Below, piece after piece: positions 1 through 9,503 of a DNA stretch of 9,503 nt. This DNA is from Eubacterium sp. (lineage in GTDB: Bacteria > Bacillota > Clostridia > Lachnospirales > Lachnospiraceae): positions 1 to 9,503 of the forward strand of contig JABUSX010000373.1 in assembly GCA_021442545.1 (NCBI GenBank), read 5' to 3'. The position numbers and the translations under genes are program-made. Within the stretch, counting starts at the first letter, position 1. Each line of letters opens with the position of its first letter. Below the pieces are notes generated by a model. The model did no database searches. It was not told the DNA's origin and was given only the letters and a program-made list of their open reading frames with translations.

Positions 1-1160
1 ACCATCAGTTCCTTCGCATCCTTGCCTCGTGCATAGGCTGCAAAGAGCTGGTTCATCGTAGCCGCATGGTCTTCACGGGTCTTGCCTTCGCCGATACCCT
101 TATCCTTCAGACGGGAAAGAGACGGCAGAACATCGATCGGCGGCGTAATGCCTTTCCGGTAAAGCTCACGGCTCAGGATGACCTGTCCCTCCGTGATATA
201 TCCCGTAAGGTCGGGAATCGGATGGGTCTTGTCATCTTCCGGCATGGACAGGATCGGGATCATCGTGATCGAACCGTTCTTGCCATGCTGGCGGCCGGCG
301 CGTTCATAAAGTGTTGCAAGGTCCGTATACATATAGCCGGGATAGCCGCGGCGTCCCGGAACTTCCTTACGGGCCGCAGAAACTTCACGCAGAGCATCCG
401 CATAGTTCGTAATATCCGTCAGGATGACCAGAACATGCATGTTCTTTTCAAATGCAAGATATTCGGCAGCCGTCAGGGCCATACGCGGTGTGGAGATACG
501 CTCAACAGCCGGGTCATTGGCGAGGTTTATGAACAGAACCGTACGGTCGATGGCGCCGGTTGCGCGGAAGGATTCCTGGAAGAAGTTTGCCTCTTCAAAG
601 GTAATACCCATGGCCGCAAATACAACGGCGAACTGTTCATCGGTGCCGCGCACCTTCGCCTGACGGGCGATCTGAGCGGCGAGGTTTGCATGGGGCAGAC
701 CGGAAGCCGAAAAGATCGGAAGCTTCTGTCCGCGGACCAGTGTATTCAGTCCGTCAATCGCGGAAACACCGGTCTGAATGAATTCGGCAGGATAAACACG
801 GGCCGCCGGATTCATCGGAAGACCGTTAATGTCCATGCGGGCATCCGGCAGGATTGCCGGACCGCCGTCGATCGGATTGCCGATTCCGTCAAATACACGG
901 CCGAGCATGTCTTCCGAAACCGGAAGCTCCATGGCCTTTCCGAGGAAACGAACCTTGCTGTTGGAAAGGTTGATGCCGGCAGCATTTTCGAAAAGCTGAA
1001 CCAGAACATTGCTTCCGTCGATCTCCAGAACACGGCAGCGTCTGATCTCACCGTTTGAAAGCTCGATCTCACCCATCTCGTTAAATGTGATCTCTTCTAC
1101 GCCTTTTACCATCATCAGAGGGCCGGCGACTTCCTGTATGGTACGATATTCTTTCGCCAT
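1..1160 (-). CDS. ntpB: V-type ATPase subunit B, N-terminal 386 residues (cut by left window edge)
   Basis: Regulatory nucleotide-binding subunit of the A3B3 head of a V/A-type rotary ATPase, cytoplasmic. I translated the frame from the ATG at 1160: it opens [20 protein letters not shown], the family's usual N-terminus, and stays open to the edge. The normal P-loop is replaced by the degenerate [11 protein letters not shown] (about residues 151-161), as expected for B. SLSRL places Arg350 exactly where the arginine finger of E. hirae NtpB lies; it would reach into the catalytic site of a neighbouring A subunit. [21 protein letters not shown] (269-289 region) is also typical. The gene starts 3 nt after the ntpA stop. 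Its AGGAGG (1169-1174) is embedded in the last ntpA codons, suggesting translational coupling. Family length is about 460 residues, so roughly 70-75 residues are missing beyond the edge. No frameshift seen. Confidence 0.98.
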   Translation of the reverse strand, partial: MAKEYRTIQEVAGPLMMVKGVEEITFNEMGEIELSNGEIRRCRVLEIDGSNVLVQLFENAAGINLSNSKVRFLGKAMELPVSEDMLGRVFDGIGNPIDGGPAILPDARMDINGLPMNPAARVYPAEFIQTGVSAIDGLNTLVRGQKLPIFSASGLPHANLAAQIARQAKVRGTDEQFAVVFAAMGITFEEANFFQESFRATGAIDRTVLFINLANDPAVERISTPRMALTAAEYLAFEKNMHVLVILTDITNYADALREVSAARKEVPGRRGYPGYMYTDLATLYERAGRQHGKNGSITMIPILSMPEDDKTHPIPDLTGYITEGQVILSRELYRKGITPPIDVLPSLSRLKDKGIGEGKTREDHAATMNQLFAAYARGKDAKELM

Positions 1161-1163
1161 GAC

Positions 1164-2930
1164 TTAATCCTCCTTTCCGGCAAAGGATGCGATCTCGGCA
1201 GCAAGTTCTGCTTTGATCTTCTGGTATTCTTCATCGATATTCGTCTCCGGCGTATATTTATAACGCCCGATCCGTTCACGTACATCCATTCCGACCAGAT
1301 CGTTGATGCTGATGCCTTCCTGAAGAGCTTTCGAGCCCTGCTGATAGTAGGCATAAACCAGCTTCATCAGGTAATACTGCTTCTTCAGAGATGTATATGT
1401 ATCGATTTCATCGAAGGAGTTCTGATGCAGGAAGTCTTCACGGATGGACCGTGCCGCTTCCATTTTCAGACGATCCTGCGGAGAAAGGGCATCCATACCG
1501 ACCATCTTAACGATCTCGTTCAGAGACGCTTCTTCCTGAAGCAGGCTCATCAGTTCCTGACGGGTGCTCATCCAGTCGCTTTCCACGTTCTCATCAAACC
1601 AGGCCGCAAGACTATCCAGATACAGGCTGTAACTGGTCAGCCAGTTGATCGCCGGGAAATGCCTCTGGTATGCAAGGTCGGCATCCAGTCCCCAGAACAC
1701 CTTCACGATACGCAGTGTTGCCTGTGAAACCGGCTCGGAAATATCACCGCCGGGCGGTGAAACGGCACCGATCGCGGAAAGTGCACCTTCACGTGCCTCC
1801 TTGCCGAGAGAAATGACACAGCCTGCGCGCTCATAGAACTCTGCCAGACGGGAACCCAGATAAGCCGGATATCCTTCTTCACCGGGCATCTCTTCCAGAC
1901 GTCCGGACATTTCACGAAGAGCTTCGGCCCAGCGGGATGTCGAATCTGCCATAAGGGCGACCGAATAACCCATGTCACGGAAGTACTCTGCCATCGTGAT
2001 ACCTGTGTAAATGGAAGCTTCACGAGCCGCCACCGGCATATCCGAGGTATTGGCGATCAGCACGGTACGCTGCATCAGAGATTCGCCGGTCTTCGGATCT
2101 TTCAGTTCCGGGAACTCGTTCAGAACGTCCGTCATCTCGTTTCCGCGCTCTCCGCATCCGATATACACAACGATATCGGCTTCCGCCCACTTGGCAAGCT
2201 GATGCTGTGTAACCGTCTTACCGGAACCGAAGGGGCCCGGGATCGCCGCCACGCCGCCGCGGGCGATCGGGAAGAATCCGTCAATAACACGCTGTCCTGT
2301 GATCAGCGGCTTTGTCGGTGCAAGCTTTTTGGCATAGGGACGGCCCTTACGAACCGGCCATTTCTGCATCAGAGTAACCGCTTCATCACCGTTTTCCGTT
2401 TCGATCACGGCCACGGTTTCCTCAACCGTGTAGGAACCGGACTGAATGCTTTTCACTTTTCCGCTGATGCCGTTCGGTACCATGATCTTCTGAACGACGA
2501 CCACTGTTTCCTGAACAGTACCGAGGACGTCTCCTGCAGAGACCTCTTCGCCGACTTCTGCCGTTGCCTTAAATTCCCATTTTTTCTCTCTGTCAAGGGC
2601 AGGAACTTCAACACCGCGGCTCAGCAGATTGCTGTTGGTCTGTTCCATGATCTTATTCAGCGGACGCTGAATACCATCATAGATGGAGCTGATCAGGCCG
2701 GGGCCCAGTTCAACAGACAGCGGCATTCCGGTCGATTCCACCGGCTCGCCGGGTCCGAGACCCTGGGTCTCTTCATAGACCTGTATGGAAGCCTCGTCTC
2801 CGTGGATCTCGATGATCTCACCGATCAGACGTTCCTTACTGACACGGACCACGTCAGACATATTTGCATCACGCATGCCTGTTGCGATAACAAGCGGTCC
2901 GGCCACTTTTTTGATTATACCCGTGCTCAT
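1164..2930 (-). CDS. ntpA: V-type ATPase catalytic subunit A
   Basis: Catalytic ATP-hydrolysing or ATP-synthesising subunit of the A3B3 head. The 588 residues match the family's usual length. From the N-terminus: beta-barrel domain (about 1-75), the non-homologous insert that distinguishes A from B (about 110-190), then the nucleotide-binding domain. The Walker A motif is GPFGSGKT (232-239, Lys238). GERGNE (260-265) carries the catalytic Glu261 and Arg262, and MADSTSRW (327-334) holds the Walker B Asp329. These numbers coincide with those known for E. hirae NtpA. A helical C-terminal domain follows from about 440. The gene begins 24 nt after ntpG and ends 3 nt before ntpB. The AAAGGAG at 2944-2950 sits 13 nt from the ATG, longer than usual, but there is no ATG, GTG or TTG between them in frame. 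The start [14 protein letters not shown] fits the family. Confidence 0.99.
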   Translation of the reverse strand: MSTGIIKKVAGPLVIATGMRDANMSDVVRVSKERLIGEIIEIHGDEASIQVYEETQGLGPGEPVESTGMPLSVELGPGLISSIYDGIQRPLNKIMEQTNSNLLSRGVEVPALDREKKWEFKATAEVGEEVSAGDVLGTVQETVVVVQKIMVPNGISGKVKSIQSGSYTVEETVAVIETENGDEAVTLMQKWPVRKGRPYAKKLAPTKPLITGQRVIDGFFPIARGGVAAIPGPFGSGKTVTQHQLAKWAEADIVVYIGCGERGNEMTDVLNEFPELKDPKTGESLMQRTVLIANTSDMPVAAREASIYTGITMAEYFRDMGYSVALMADSTSRWAEALREMSGRLEEMPGEEGYPAYLGSRLAEFYERAGCVISLGKEAREGALSAIGAVSPPGGDISEPVSQATLRIVKVFWGLDADLAYQRHFPAINWLTSYSLYLDSLAAWFDENVESDWMSTRQELMSLLQEEASLNEIVKMVGMDALSPQDRLKMEAARSIREDFLHQNSFDEIDTYTSLKKQYYLMKLVYAYYQQGSKALQEGISINDLVGMDVRERIGRYKYTPETNIDEEYQKIKAELAAEIASFAGKED

Positions 2931-2954
2931 AATTGCAGCCGTTCTCCTTTCTGG

Positions 2955-3281
2955 TTATTCACCGCCGAACAGGATATCGCTGCCGACAGCCTGCTCCACG
3001 GATTTCTTTACAGCGGCGATACCGTTTCCGGTATTCCCTTTGATGCCGGGGATCAGCGTGACAGCCGGTGTGATCTCACCCGCATAACGCCTGATCTCCT
3101 TCGGGATCACGGCCGCAAGTTCTTCTGTAATATAAACGATTCCGTAACCGTTCTGTGCAAGCTGGCGAAGCGTGCGGGACGCCTGCTCTGCATCATTGTC
3201 TTCGATGGGAAAGATCGACAGTCCGAGGGCAGCAAACCCGTAAATGCTGTCATAATCTCCCATGACGCCTATCTTATCCAT
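2955..3281 (-). CDS. ntpG: V-type ATPase central-stalk subunit F (NtpG in E. hirae naming)
   Basis: Small central-stalk protein (108 aa, usual size for bacterial or archaeal subunit F). It binds subunit D within the rotating shaft and can influence ATPase activity. Family marks are the N-terminal MDKIGVMGDYDSIYGFAALG, a Rossmann-like core with GYGIVYITEELA (about 45-56), and a C-terminal stretch with LIPGIKGNTGNGI followed by an amphipathic helix, VKKSVEQAVGSDIL. Identification rests on these motifs and on the position between C and A. The ATG overlaps the end of ntpC by 8 nt, and an AGGAAG lies just upstream inside ntpC, so translation is probably coupled. Naming is confusing: E. hirae ntpG encodes the F-type central-stalk subunit, whereas E. 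hirae ntpF encodes a peripheral-stalk coiled coil. Confidence 0.95.
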   Translation of the reverse strand: MDKIGVMGDYDSIYGFAALGLSIFPIEDNDAEQASRTLRQLAQNGYGIVYITEELAAVIPKEIRRYAGEITPAVTLIPGIKGNTGNGIAAVKKSVEQAVGSDILFGGE

Positions 3282-4245
3282 ACATCTTCCTTACCCTTTC
3301 CCGGATGAAATCCTCGGAAAAGCCATTTGCTTTCGCCGTCAGGATGATCCGCGCCGTACTGATCTCGTTCACACGAGCCAGATAATACGCAATGACCGGA
3401 CCGGCCGAGAATGCATTCCGTTTCTGCGGGCGGATCGTATCAATAATACTGTCGTCACACCATTTTTCAAAGGCAGACGGCGATTCCTGAAGCGCTTCCG
3501 CCGCATCGGAAAAGCCGCTCTTGCTCAGGAAGGCAAAGAGCTCATCCTTTCCGGAGGCTGCCGCAACCGCAAGCGTCTGCACATTAAAGGCATGACAGGG
3601 TGCAAGCGCTTCCTGCAGGAAGGCAAGTGATTTTCCCGTCTTCTGGGACCTCACGGCGATCTTGATATTCCGCACGGCTACCAGCTGCTTTTCATAGACC
3701 CGCAGCAGCTCGACCTTCGAGCGGCTTCCGGCCTTATCCATGGCTTCCAGGCAGGCTCTGTCCACAAGGACATCCGTCCTCTGTCCGTCACGGGTCTGGA
3801 TCATCCGTTCATAAGCAGCCTTCGCAGCCTCACGCATATGTGCAGGCAGCTCATCAAAAGCCTTTTCCTGCAGGATCCGGCTGATGTCTTCCTTACGAAG
3901 CCCCTCAATATCGTAATAGATATTATCCGGAGCCTCGGAAATACAGGCCGCCTTGATCCCGGCTTTGAGATTATGGTACATCTCGGGATAAGAAAGGATC
4001 TCAAATATTTCCGGATCTACCTTCAGTTCTTTCATCAGTACACGGATCTTCTTTTCCTCCTGAGAAAGAACGGCATCCGGTTCTTCTGCAGTCCCCTGCT
4101 CGCCCCAGCCGCGTTCGATCAGAAAAGCAAGGACCTCTTTCTCGTCCTTCATTCCGATCATCTGCTGGACATCGGCATCGGAAAGCAGATAACGCTCTCT
4201 GACACGGATCCGTGCCACGGCGTATGCATAATCCACATCACCCAT
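3274..4245 (-). CDS. ntpC: V-type ATPase subunit C (d-type rotor socket)
   Basis: All-helical soluble subunit that sits as a funnel on the cytoplasmic face of the K ring and takes up the lower end of the D-F central stalk, transmitting rotation between ring and head. The 323 residues match the family (about 320-350). Characteristic features are the N-terminus MGDVDYAYAVARIRVRERYLLS, the repeated helical units with YYDIEGLRKEDISRIL (about 110-125), the LLRVYEKQLVAVRNIKIAVR stretch (about 180-199), and a C-terminal half with VIAYYLARVNEISTARIIL, the most conserved element of the family (YL...E...R.I). The AAAGGAG ribosome site abuts the ntpE stop, and the start is 12 nt downstream of ntpE. Its 3' end overlaps ntpG by 8 nt. 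Nothing is truncated or unusual. Confidence 0.97.
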   Translation of the reverse strand: MGDVDYAYAVARIRVRERYLLSDADVQQMIGMKDEKEVLAFLIERGWGEQGTAEEPDAVLSQEEKKIRVLMKELKVDPEIFEILSYPEMYHNLKAGIKAACISEAPDNIYYDIEGLRKEDISRILQEKAFDELPAHMREAAKAAYERMIQTRDGQRTDVLVDRACLEAMDKAGSRSKVELLRVYEKQLVAVRNIKIAVRSQKTGKSLAFLQEALAPCHAFNVQTLAVAAASGKDELFAFLSKSGFSDAAEALQESPSAFEKWCDDSIIDTIRPQKRNAFSAGPVIAYYLARVNEISTARIILTAKANGFSEDFIRERVRKMYG

Positions 4246-4257
4246 ACGTTTTCTCCT

Positions 4258-4851
4258 TTACCAGAGTACCCGATGTACGATATCCTGCAGTTCTTCCTGT
4301 TTTTCACTGAACAGTGCTTTCAGAGAACAGTTCTGATCGATCCCGCCGTAGCGAAGGATGAAGCCGCTGTCGATATTTGCCGTCTCGCTGGAAACCTTGA
4401 TGCCTCCGCCTTTTACAAAGCCCTGCAGCTGCATATCGACCAGAAAGCCGAACGGCAGGCGATCCTTGTCCTTTTTGGAGAACAGGATCTCTCCATCCTT
4501 TGTATAATCGATATTCTCGGCAAGCACTTTTTTGATCATCTCAAAATAGGCATTCTCATCCTGCGCCATCAGCTTGTCATACGCCTTTCCGATGATCTCG
4601 GAAATGACCGACTGCTTTGCGGAAAGAAGTGCCTGGCGACGTTTCAGATCAATCTGTGAACTGATCCGTTCATCGTAGTTCTTTGCATCCTGTTCCGCCT
4701 TCTCCGCGTAGCGTCCGCGTATCTCCTGTGCATCCGCTTCCGCAGCAGCTTTCACGCTGTCTGCCTGTGCATTGGCCTCTTGCAGGATACCTTTGGCTTC
4801 TTCTTCCGCCTGCTGCAGGATTTCATTTAAGATTGTATTCACTCCTGCCAT
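4258..4851 (-). CDS. ntpE: V-type ATPase peripheral-stalk subunit E
   Basis: Peripheral-stalk subunit that pairs with the small coiled-coil protein encoded by the first gene of the operon and holds the A3B3 head against the rotor torque. The 197 residues agree with the family (about 185-200). Residues 1-85 are an Ala/Glu/Lys-rich helix without proline, with EEEAKGILQEANAQADSV, as expected for the stalk coiled coil. From about 90 on there is a globular head-binding domain with the typical end GFILRYGGIDQNCSLKALFS (about 163-182), the E-family 'GG..v..slea.l' signature. The ATG at 4851 has AGGAGG at 4857-4862, only 5 nt away. The gene follows ntpK after 41 nt and precedes ntpC by 12 nt. I saw no internal hairpin in the K-E gap that would separate expression of the two genes. 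Confidence 0.96.
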   Translation of the reverse strand: MAGVNTILNEILQQAEEEAKGILQEANAQADSVKAAAEADAQEIRGRYAEKAEQDAKNYDERISSQIDLKRRQALLSAKQSVISEIIGKAYDKLMAQDENAYFEMIKKVLAENIDYTKDGEILFSKKDKDRLPFGFLVDMQLQGFVKGGGIKVSSETANIDSGFILRYGGIDQNCSLKALFSEKQEELQDIVHRVLW

Positions 4852-4892
4852 GTTATCCTCCTAAAATCAAATTCTCTCGTTCGCTCCTGATA

Positions 4893-7390
<2,498 letters not shown>

Positions 7391-7419
7391 GTAAATATCC
7401 TTCCTTTACTGAATGGACT

Positions 7420-7728
7420 TTACAACAGTGCCTCTTGCACGCGTTCGACCGCCAGCGCCTCCTTTTCAGCCGCGACGCTCCTCAGCGCATCTGTTTCCTT
7501 TGACAGTTCGGCTTCTGCTTCTTTCAGCCGCCTGTCACCGTCAGCCTTGCTTTGACTGAGGCGTGCATTATAGACCTCTTTTCCCTGAGCTTCCGCCTTC
7601 TCCCGGATTTCTTCCGCAGCCGTCTCCGCTTCTTTACGGATCCGGTCAGCTTCCGAACGGGCATCGGCCAGAATCTGCACAGCCTTGGCTTCCGCATCTT
7701 TGACAGCCTTAACTGTTTCTTCGATCAT
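7420..7728 (-). CDS. ntpF: V-type ATPase peripheral-stalk coiled-coil subunit (G/H type, NtpF/AhaH-like)
   Basis: First gene of the operon, 102 aa. It is almost entirely one long helix rich in Ala, Glu, Lys and Arg, with no proline, tryptophan, cysteine or glycine-rich breaks except around residues 49 and 64, and with heptad spacing typical of right- or left-handed stalk coiled coils. In V/A-ATPases the small coiled-coil gene before subunit I (ntpF in E. hirae, ahaH in archaea) pairs with E to build the peripheral stalks; position and composition both fit. Sequence of such proteins is low-complexity, so the assignment leans on context. The ATG at 7728 has an excellent AAAGGAGG (7736-7743) 7 nt upstream, and the leader and promoters of the operon lie directly before it. 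Conventional length for this subunit is about 100-110 residues. Confidence 0.9.
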   Translation of the reverse strand: MIEETVKAVKDAEAKAVQILADARSEADRIRKEAETAAEEIREKAEAQGKEVYNARLSQSKADGDRRLKEAEAELSKETDALRSVAAEKEALAVERVQEALL

Positions 7729-7851
7729 GTTCTATCCTCCTTTCTCGTGTTACTCGGGTCCCGGGATCCCGAACCGGAATGCAGGCATTCCGATCGAAGA
7801 TGATAAATCTCAGCCCCTGATGTCATTTCATAAACAAATTATAAATCGTCA
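7729..7851 (-). promoter_or_regulatory. Structured 5' leader of the V-ATPase operon, candidate cis-regulatory RNA
   Basis: Untranslated leader between the predicted transcription start (near 7851, or near 7831 if the second promoter is used) and the ntpF ATG. On the minus strand three helices abut without linker. Helix 1 pairs GAAATGA (7829-7823) with TCAT-TTC (7803-7796, one bulged C), enclosing an inner TCAG/CTGA stem with a GGG loop (7820-7810). Helix 2 is a 10-bp hairpin including two or three G-U pairs with loop CCTG (7795-7772). Helix 3 pairs TCGGG with CCCGA (7772-7754). The Shine-Dalgarno (7743-7736) follows 10 nt later in unpaired sequence. No poly-T tract follows any helix, so a transcription-attenuation switch is not evident. 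Folding was done by eye. Ligand or function unknown; a Na+-responsive element is a testable idea given the operon's predicted Na+ coupling. Confidence 0.5.
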
Positions 7852-7866
7852 TATTCGAGTATAAAA
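7838..7866 (-). promoter_or_regulatory. Possible second, overlapping promoter with perfect -10 box
   Basis: A perfect TATAAT occurs at 7843-7838 on the minus strand, 20 bp downstream of the first -10. The corresponding -35 position (7866-7861, TTTTAT) is weak, so this promoter would need an activator, or the match may be chance in AT-rich DNA. A start near 7831 would place the 5' end right at the base of leader helix 1. Confidence 0.3.
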
Positions 7867-7886
7867 AGTTTCATTCATATTTGCAA
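7858..7886 (-). promoter_or_regulatory. Predicted sigma-A promoter of the V-ATPase operon
   Basis: On the minus strand TTGCAA (7886-7881) and TATACT (7863-7858) are separated by exactly 17 nt. That is close to the vegetative sigma-A consensus TTGACA-17-TATAAT, with both hexamers carrying one or two changes. It lies between the tsf terminator and the ntpF leader and points into the operon. A transcript would start near 7851 and carry a leader of about 120 nt. Identified by inspection only. Confidence 0.7.
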
Positions 7887-7962
7887 GCTGTTTTTCAAAA
7901 CGTCTGGAATTGATATAAAATTGTCAGAACGCTCATGCAATTTGATATTTTGTTCACACAAT

Positions 7963-8000
7963 AAACGGGGATTGTATTCAAAAAAATACAATCCCCGTTT
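7963..8000 (-). terminator. Intrinsic terminator of rpsB-tsf
   Basis: A perfect 16-bp inverted repeat, AAACGGGGATTGTATT (7963-7978) and its complement (7985-8000), is separated by a 6-nt loop. It begins 50 nt after the tsf stop. Read on the minus strand the stem ends in CCCCGTTT followed by ATTGTG, a modest T-tract. Read on the plus strand it ends in five T, so it could also stop plus-strand transcription. It isolates the V-ATPase operon from the ribosomal genes upstream. Confidence 0.85.
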
Positions 8001-8050
8001 TTAAATCGTACTTACAAAATCACTTGTTTTTACAAAAAGAGAAACAAATG

Positions 8051-9010
8051 TTACTTTGCAGCATTTGCGGCAACCTTTGCGGCCTGAGCAGCAACTTCTT
8101 CCGCAAAGTTTTCACTTCTCTTTTCAAGACCTTCACCGGTCTCAAAACGTACAAAGGATTTCACGGAAATCGCGGCGCCGTTTTCCTTTGCCACTTCCTT
8201 CACGTAGCCGGAAACTGTCTGCTTGCCGTCTTCGGCTTTGACATAGACCTGATCCAGAAGAACGATCTCTTTGAGTTCTTTGTTGATGCGGCCTTTGATC
8301 ATGCCTTCGATCACTTTTTCCGGTTTCTGTGATTCTACCGGATCGTTCATGATCGTAGCCTTGAGAATTTCTCTTTCCTTCTCGATGAAATCGCCGGGGA
8401 TCTCACTGCTCGTGCAGTAGGAAGGACGCATAGCCGCTGCCTGCATGGCAATGTTTTCGCCCATTTCCTTAACGGCATCGTTCACAACATCGGTTTCGAC
8501 CTCGACCAGAACGCCGATCTTGCCGTCCATATGATTATATGCAGCAATGAAACCGTTCTCCACCTCGCATTTTGCGAAACGGCGGACACTCAGTTTTTCT
8601 CCGATCACGGCGATCCAGTAATCGACATACTGGCTGACCGTCTTCTCCGGCTCTTTGCTCCACGGTTCTGCAAGGAAGGCTTCAACATCTTCCGCATCCG
8701 TTGTCAGGATCTGGTCGGCAATTTCATTGACAAAGCCGCGGAAGTCCGCATTCTTTGCAACGAAGTCGGTCTCGGAGTTCACTTCAACGGCAACTGCCTT
8801 TTTGCCGTCCTCGGAAACCTTCAGCATAACGATACCTTCTGCCGCAATACGGCCGGCTTTCTTCTGAGCCTTTGCCATACCGTTTTCACGCAGCCATTCA
8901 ACGGCCTTTTCCATATCTCCGTCAACTTCCGTAAGGGCCTTCTTGCAGTCCATCATGCCTGCACCGGTCATCTCACGTAACTCTTTTACCAAAGCAGCTG
9001 TGATTGCCAT
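8051..9010 (-). CDS. tsf: Translation elongation factor Ts
   Basis: Guanine nucleotide exchange factor for EF-Tu: it releases GDP so that EF-Tu can reload GTP and aminoacyl-tRNA; cytoplasmic. The 319 residues are slightly longer than E. coli EF-Ts (283). The N-terminal UBA-like domain is at about 1-45 (MAITAALVKELREMTGAGMM, DCKKAL). The EF-Tu-contacting motif TDFV is at 81-84 within NSETDFVAKN. The core has HMDGKIGVLVEVE (160-172), and the later conserved parts are EIVLLDQVYV (248-257) and VRFETGEGLEKRSENFAEEV (287-306), followed by a short Ala-rich tail. The ATG at 9010 is preceded by GAGGAGGT (9019-9026) at 8 nt. It follows rpsB after 44 nt, the standard rpsB-tsf pairing, and is followed by the terminator at 7963-8000. 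Confidence 0.99.
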   Translation of the reverse strand: MAITAALVKELREMTGAGMMDCKKALTEVDGDMEKAVEWLRENGMAKAQKKAGRIAAEGIVMLKVSEDGKKAVAVEVNSETDFVAKNADFRGFVNEIADQILTTDAEDVEAFLAEPWSKEPEKTVSQYVDYWIAVIGEKLSVRRFAKCEVENGFIAAYNHMDGKIGVLVEVETDVVNDAVKEMGENIAMQAAAMRPSYCTSSEIPGDFIEKEREILKATIMNDPVESQKPEKVIEGMIKGRINKELKEIVLLDQVYVKAEDGKQTVSGYVKEVAKENGAAISVKSFVRFETGEGLEKRSENFAEEVAAQAAKVAANAAK

Positions 9011-9054
9011 AACTCTGTACCTCCTCTATTACTCTCAGAACAGAAATCTGTTTA

Positions 9055-9503
9055 TTATTCTTCTTCCGTAAGGGTCGCTTCTGCGGCAGCTTCCGCTGCT
9101 TCATCATCAGCCGTATCCTGGGCAGCGCCCTGTTTTGCTTCAATGACAGCGTTTGCCATCGTGGAAACAAGCAGTTTCACGGCACGGATCGCATCGTCAT
9201 TGCCCGGGATCACATAATCCAGTTCTTCCGGATCGCAGTTTGTATCGCAGATGCCGATCAGCGGAATGCCGAGTGCATGTGCTTCCTGTACGCAGATACG
9301 TTCCTTCTTCGGATCGACGATGAAGATCGCATCCGGCAGATGCTTCATCTCTTTGATGCCGCCAAGGTTCTTCTGAAGCTTTTCCTGTTCCTTTTTCAGA
9401 CCGATGACTTCCTTCTTCGGAAGAACTTCAAACGTTCCGTCTTCTTCCATCTTTTCGATCTGTTTCAGACGTCCGATACGGCTCTGGATGGTCTTGAAGT
9501 TGG
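9055..9503 (-). CDS. rpsB: 30S ribosomal protein S2, C-terminal 148 residues (start beyond right edge)
   Basis: Protein of the small ribosomal subunit, at the head-body junction, needed for S1 binding and initiation in many bacteria. The visible frame runs from the right edge: [17 protein letters not shown], then the strongly conserved [34 protein letters not shown] and [17 protein letters not shown] blocks. This is the C-terminal 60 percent of a protein that is usually about 240-260 residues; the 5' end is outside the window. The tail after AVIEAKQG is acidic and Ala/Glu-rich (about 30 residues, ending LTEEE), a common lineage-variable extension in Clostridia. The reading frame ends in tandem TAA TAA codons. 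A methionine at 9450 is internal, not the start, because the conserved frame continues upstream of it. Confidence 0.98.
   Translation of the reverse strand, partial: NFKTIQSRIGRLKQIEKMEEDGTFEVLPKKEVIGLKKEQEKLQKNLGGIKEMKHLPDAIFIVDPKKERICVQEAHALGIPLIGICDTNCDPEELDYVIPGNDDAIRAVKLLVSTMANAVIEAKQGAAQDTADDEAAEAAAEATLTEEE

Noticed and set aside
66..1058. 330-codon open frame on the plus strand
   Set aside because: Antisense to ntpB, whose frame I translated completely with conserved motifs. The plus-strand product has no recognisable features.
2202..3308. 368-codon open frame on the plus strand
   Set aside because: Antisense to ntpA and ntpG. It resembles no family and arises from the codon bias of the true genes.
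3838..4659. 273-codon open frame on the plus strand
   Set aside because: Spans the antisense of ntpC and ntpE and crosses their boundary. No domain is recognisable.
7796..7829. Possible TPP riboswitch, because GGGGCTGAGA in the leader resembles the first half of a THI box
   Set aside because: The second conserved half (the CCUGAUCUGGAUAAUACCAG-type block) is absent, and the downstream genes have no link to thiamine.
7912..7940. A further promoter-like pair on the minus strand, TTGCAT-17-TATATC
   Set aside because: Both boxes are weaker than those at 7858-7886, and such matches are expected by chance in this AT-rich stretch. It is not needed to explain operon expression.
7729..8050. Search for a small gene, tRNA or CRISPR repeats in the 322-bp intergenic region
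   Set aside because: Only terminator, promoter and leader signals were found. No tRNA cloverleaf, no regularly spaced repeats, and no short frame with a ribosome site.

Overview
The window comes from an anaerobic Firmicute, most likely a clostridial Lachnospiraceae-type bacterium. Evidence is the rpsB-tsf pair with Clostridia-like protein sequences, the strong AGGAGG-type ribosome binding sites, and a eubacterial V/A-type ATPase operon in the order known from Enterococcus hirae and many Clostridia. The family assignment is inferred from protein character, not from a database search. Every gene lies on the minus strand, so transcription runs from the right edge to the left edge.

Right part (8051-9503): the C-terminal part of ribosomal protein S2 (rpsB, start beyond the right edge) followed by elongation factor Ts (tsf). 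Their transcript ends at a 16-bp stem-loop terminator at 7963-8000.

Intergenic region (7729-8050, 322 bp): after the terminator comes an AT-rich stretch with a good promoter (TTGCAA-17-TATACT on the minus strand, 7858-7886) and a second perfect TATAAT about 20 bp further on. A GC-richer leader of about 100-120 nt follows. It can fold into three directly abutting helices and ends in a strong Shine-Dalgarno sequence. This leader is the least explained element here and is a candidate cis-regulatory RNA.

Left and middle part (1-7728): eight genes of a rotary V-type ATPase, closely spaced or overlapping. In order of transcription they are the peripheral-stalk coiled coil (ntpF-like), membrane stator subunit I, rotor ring K, peripheral-stalk E, rotor socket C, central-stalk F (ntpG in E. 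hirae naming), catalytic A, and the nucleotide-binding, arginine-finger subunit B (cut by the left edge). The central-stalk subunit D is expected just outside the window. E and the ntpF product form the peripheral stalks. A and B form the hexameric head. F (with D) and C connect the head to the K ring, and I forms the ion half-channels against the ring. NtpK keeps all residues of the E. hirae Na+ site (L54, T57, Q58, Q108, E137), so the enzyme is probably Na+-coupled, working either as a Na+ pump or as a Na+-driven ATP synthase.

Gene content is conventional. The leader RNA with its overlapping promoters and the predicted Na+ specificity are the points that deserve a second look.
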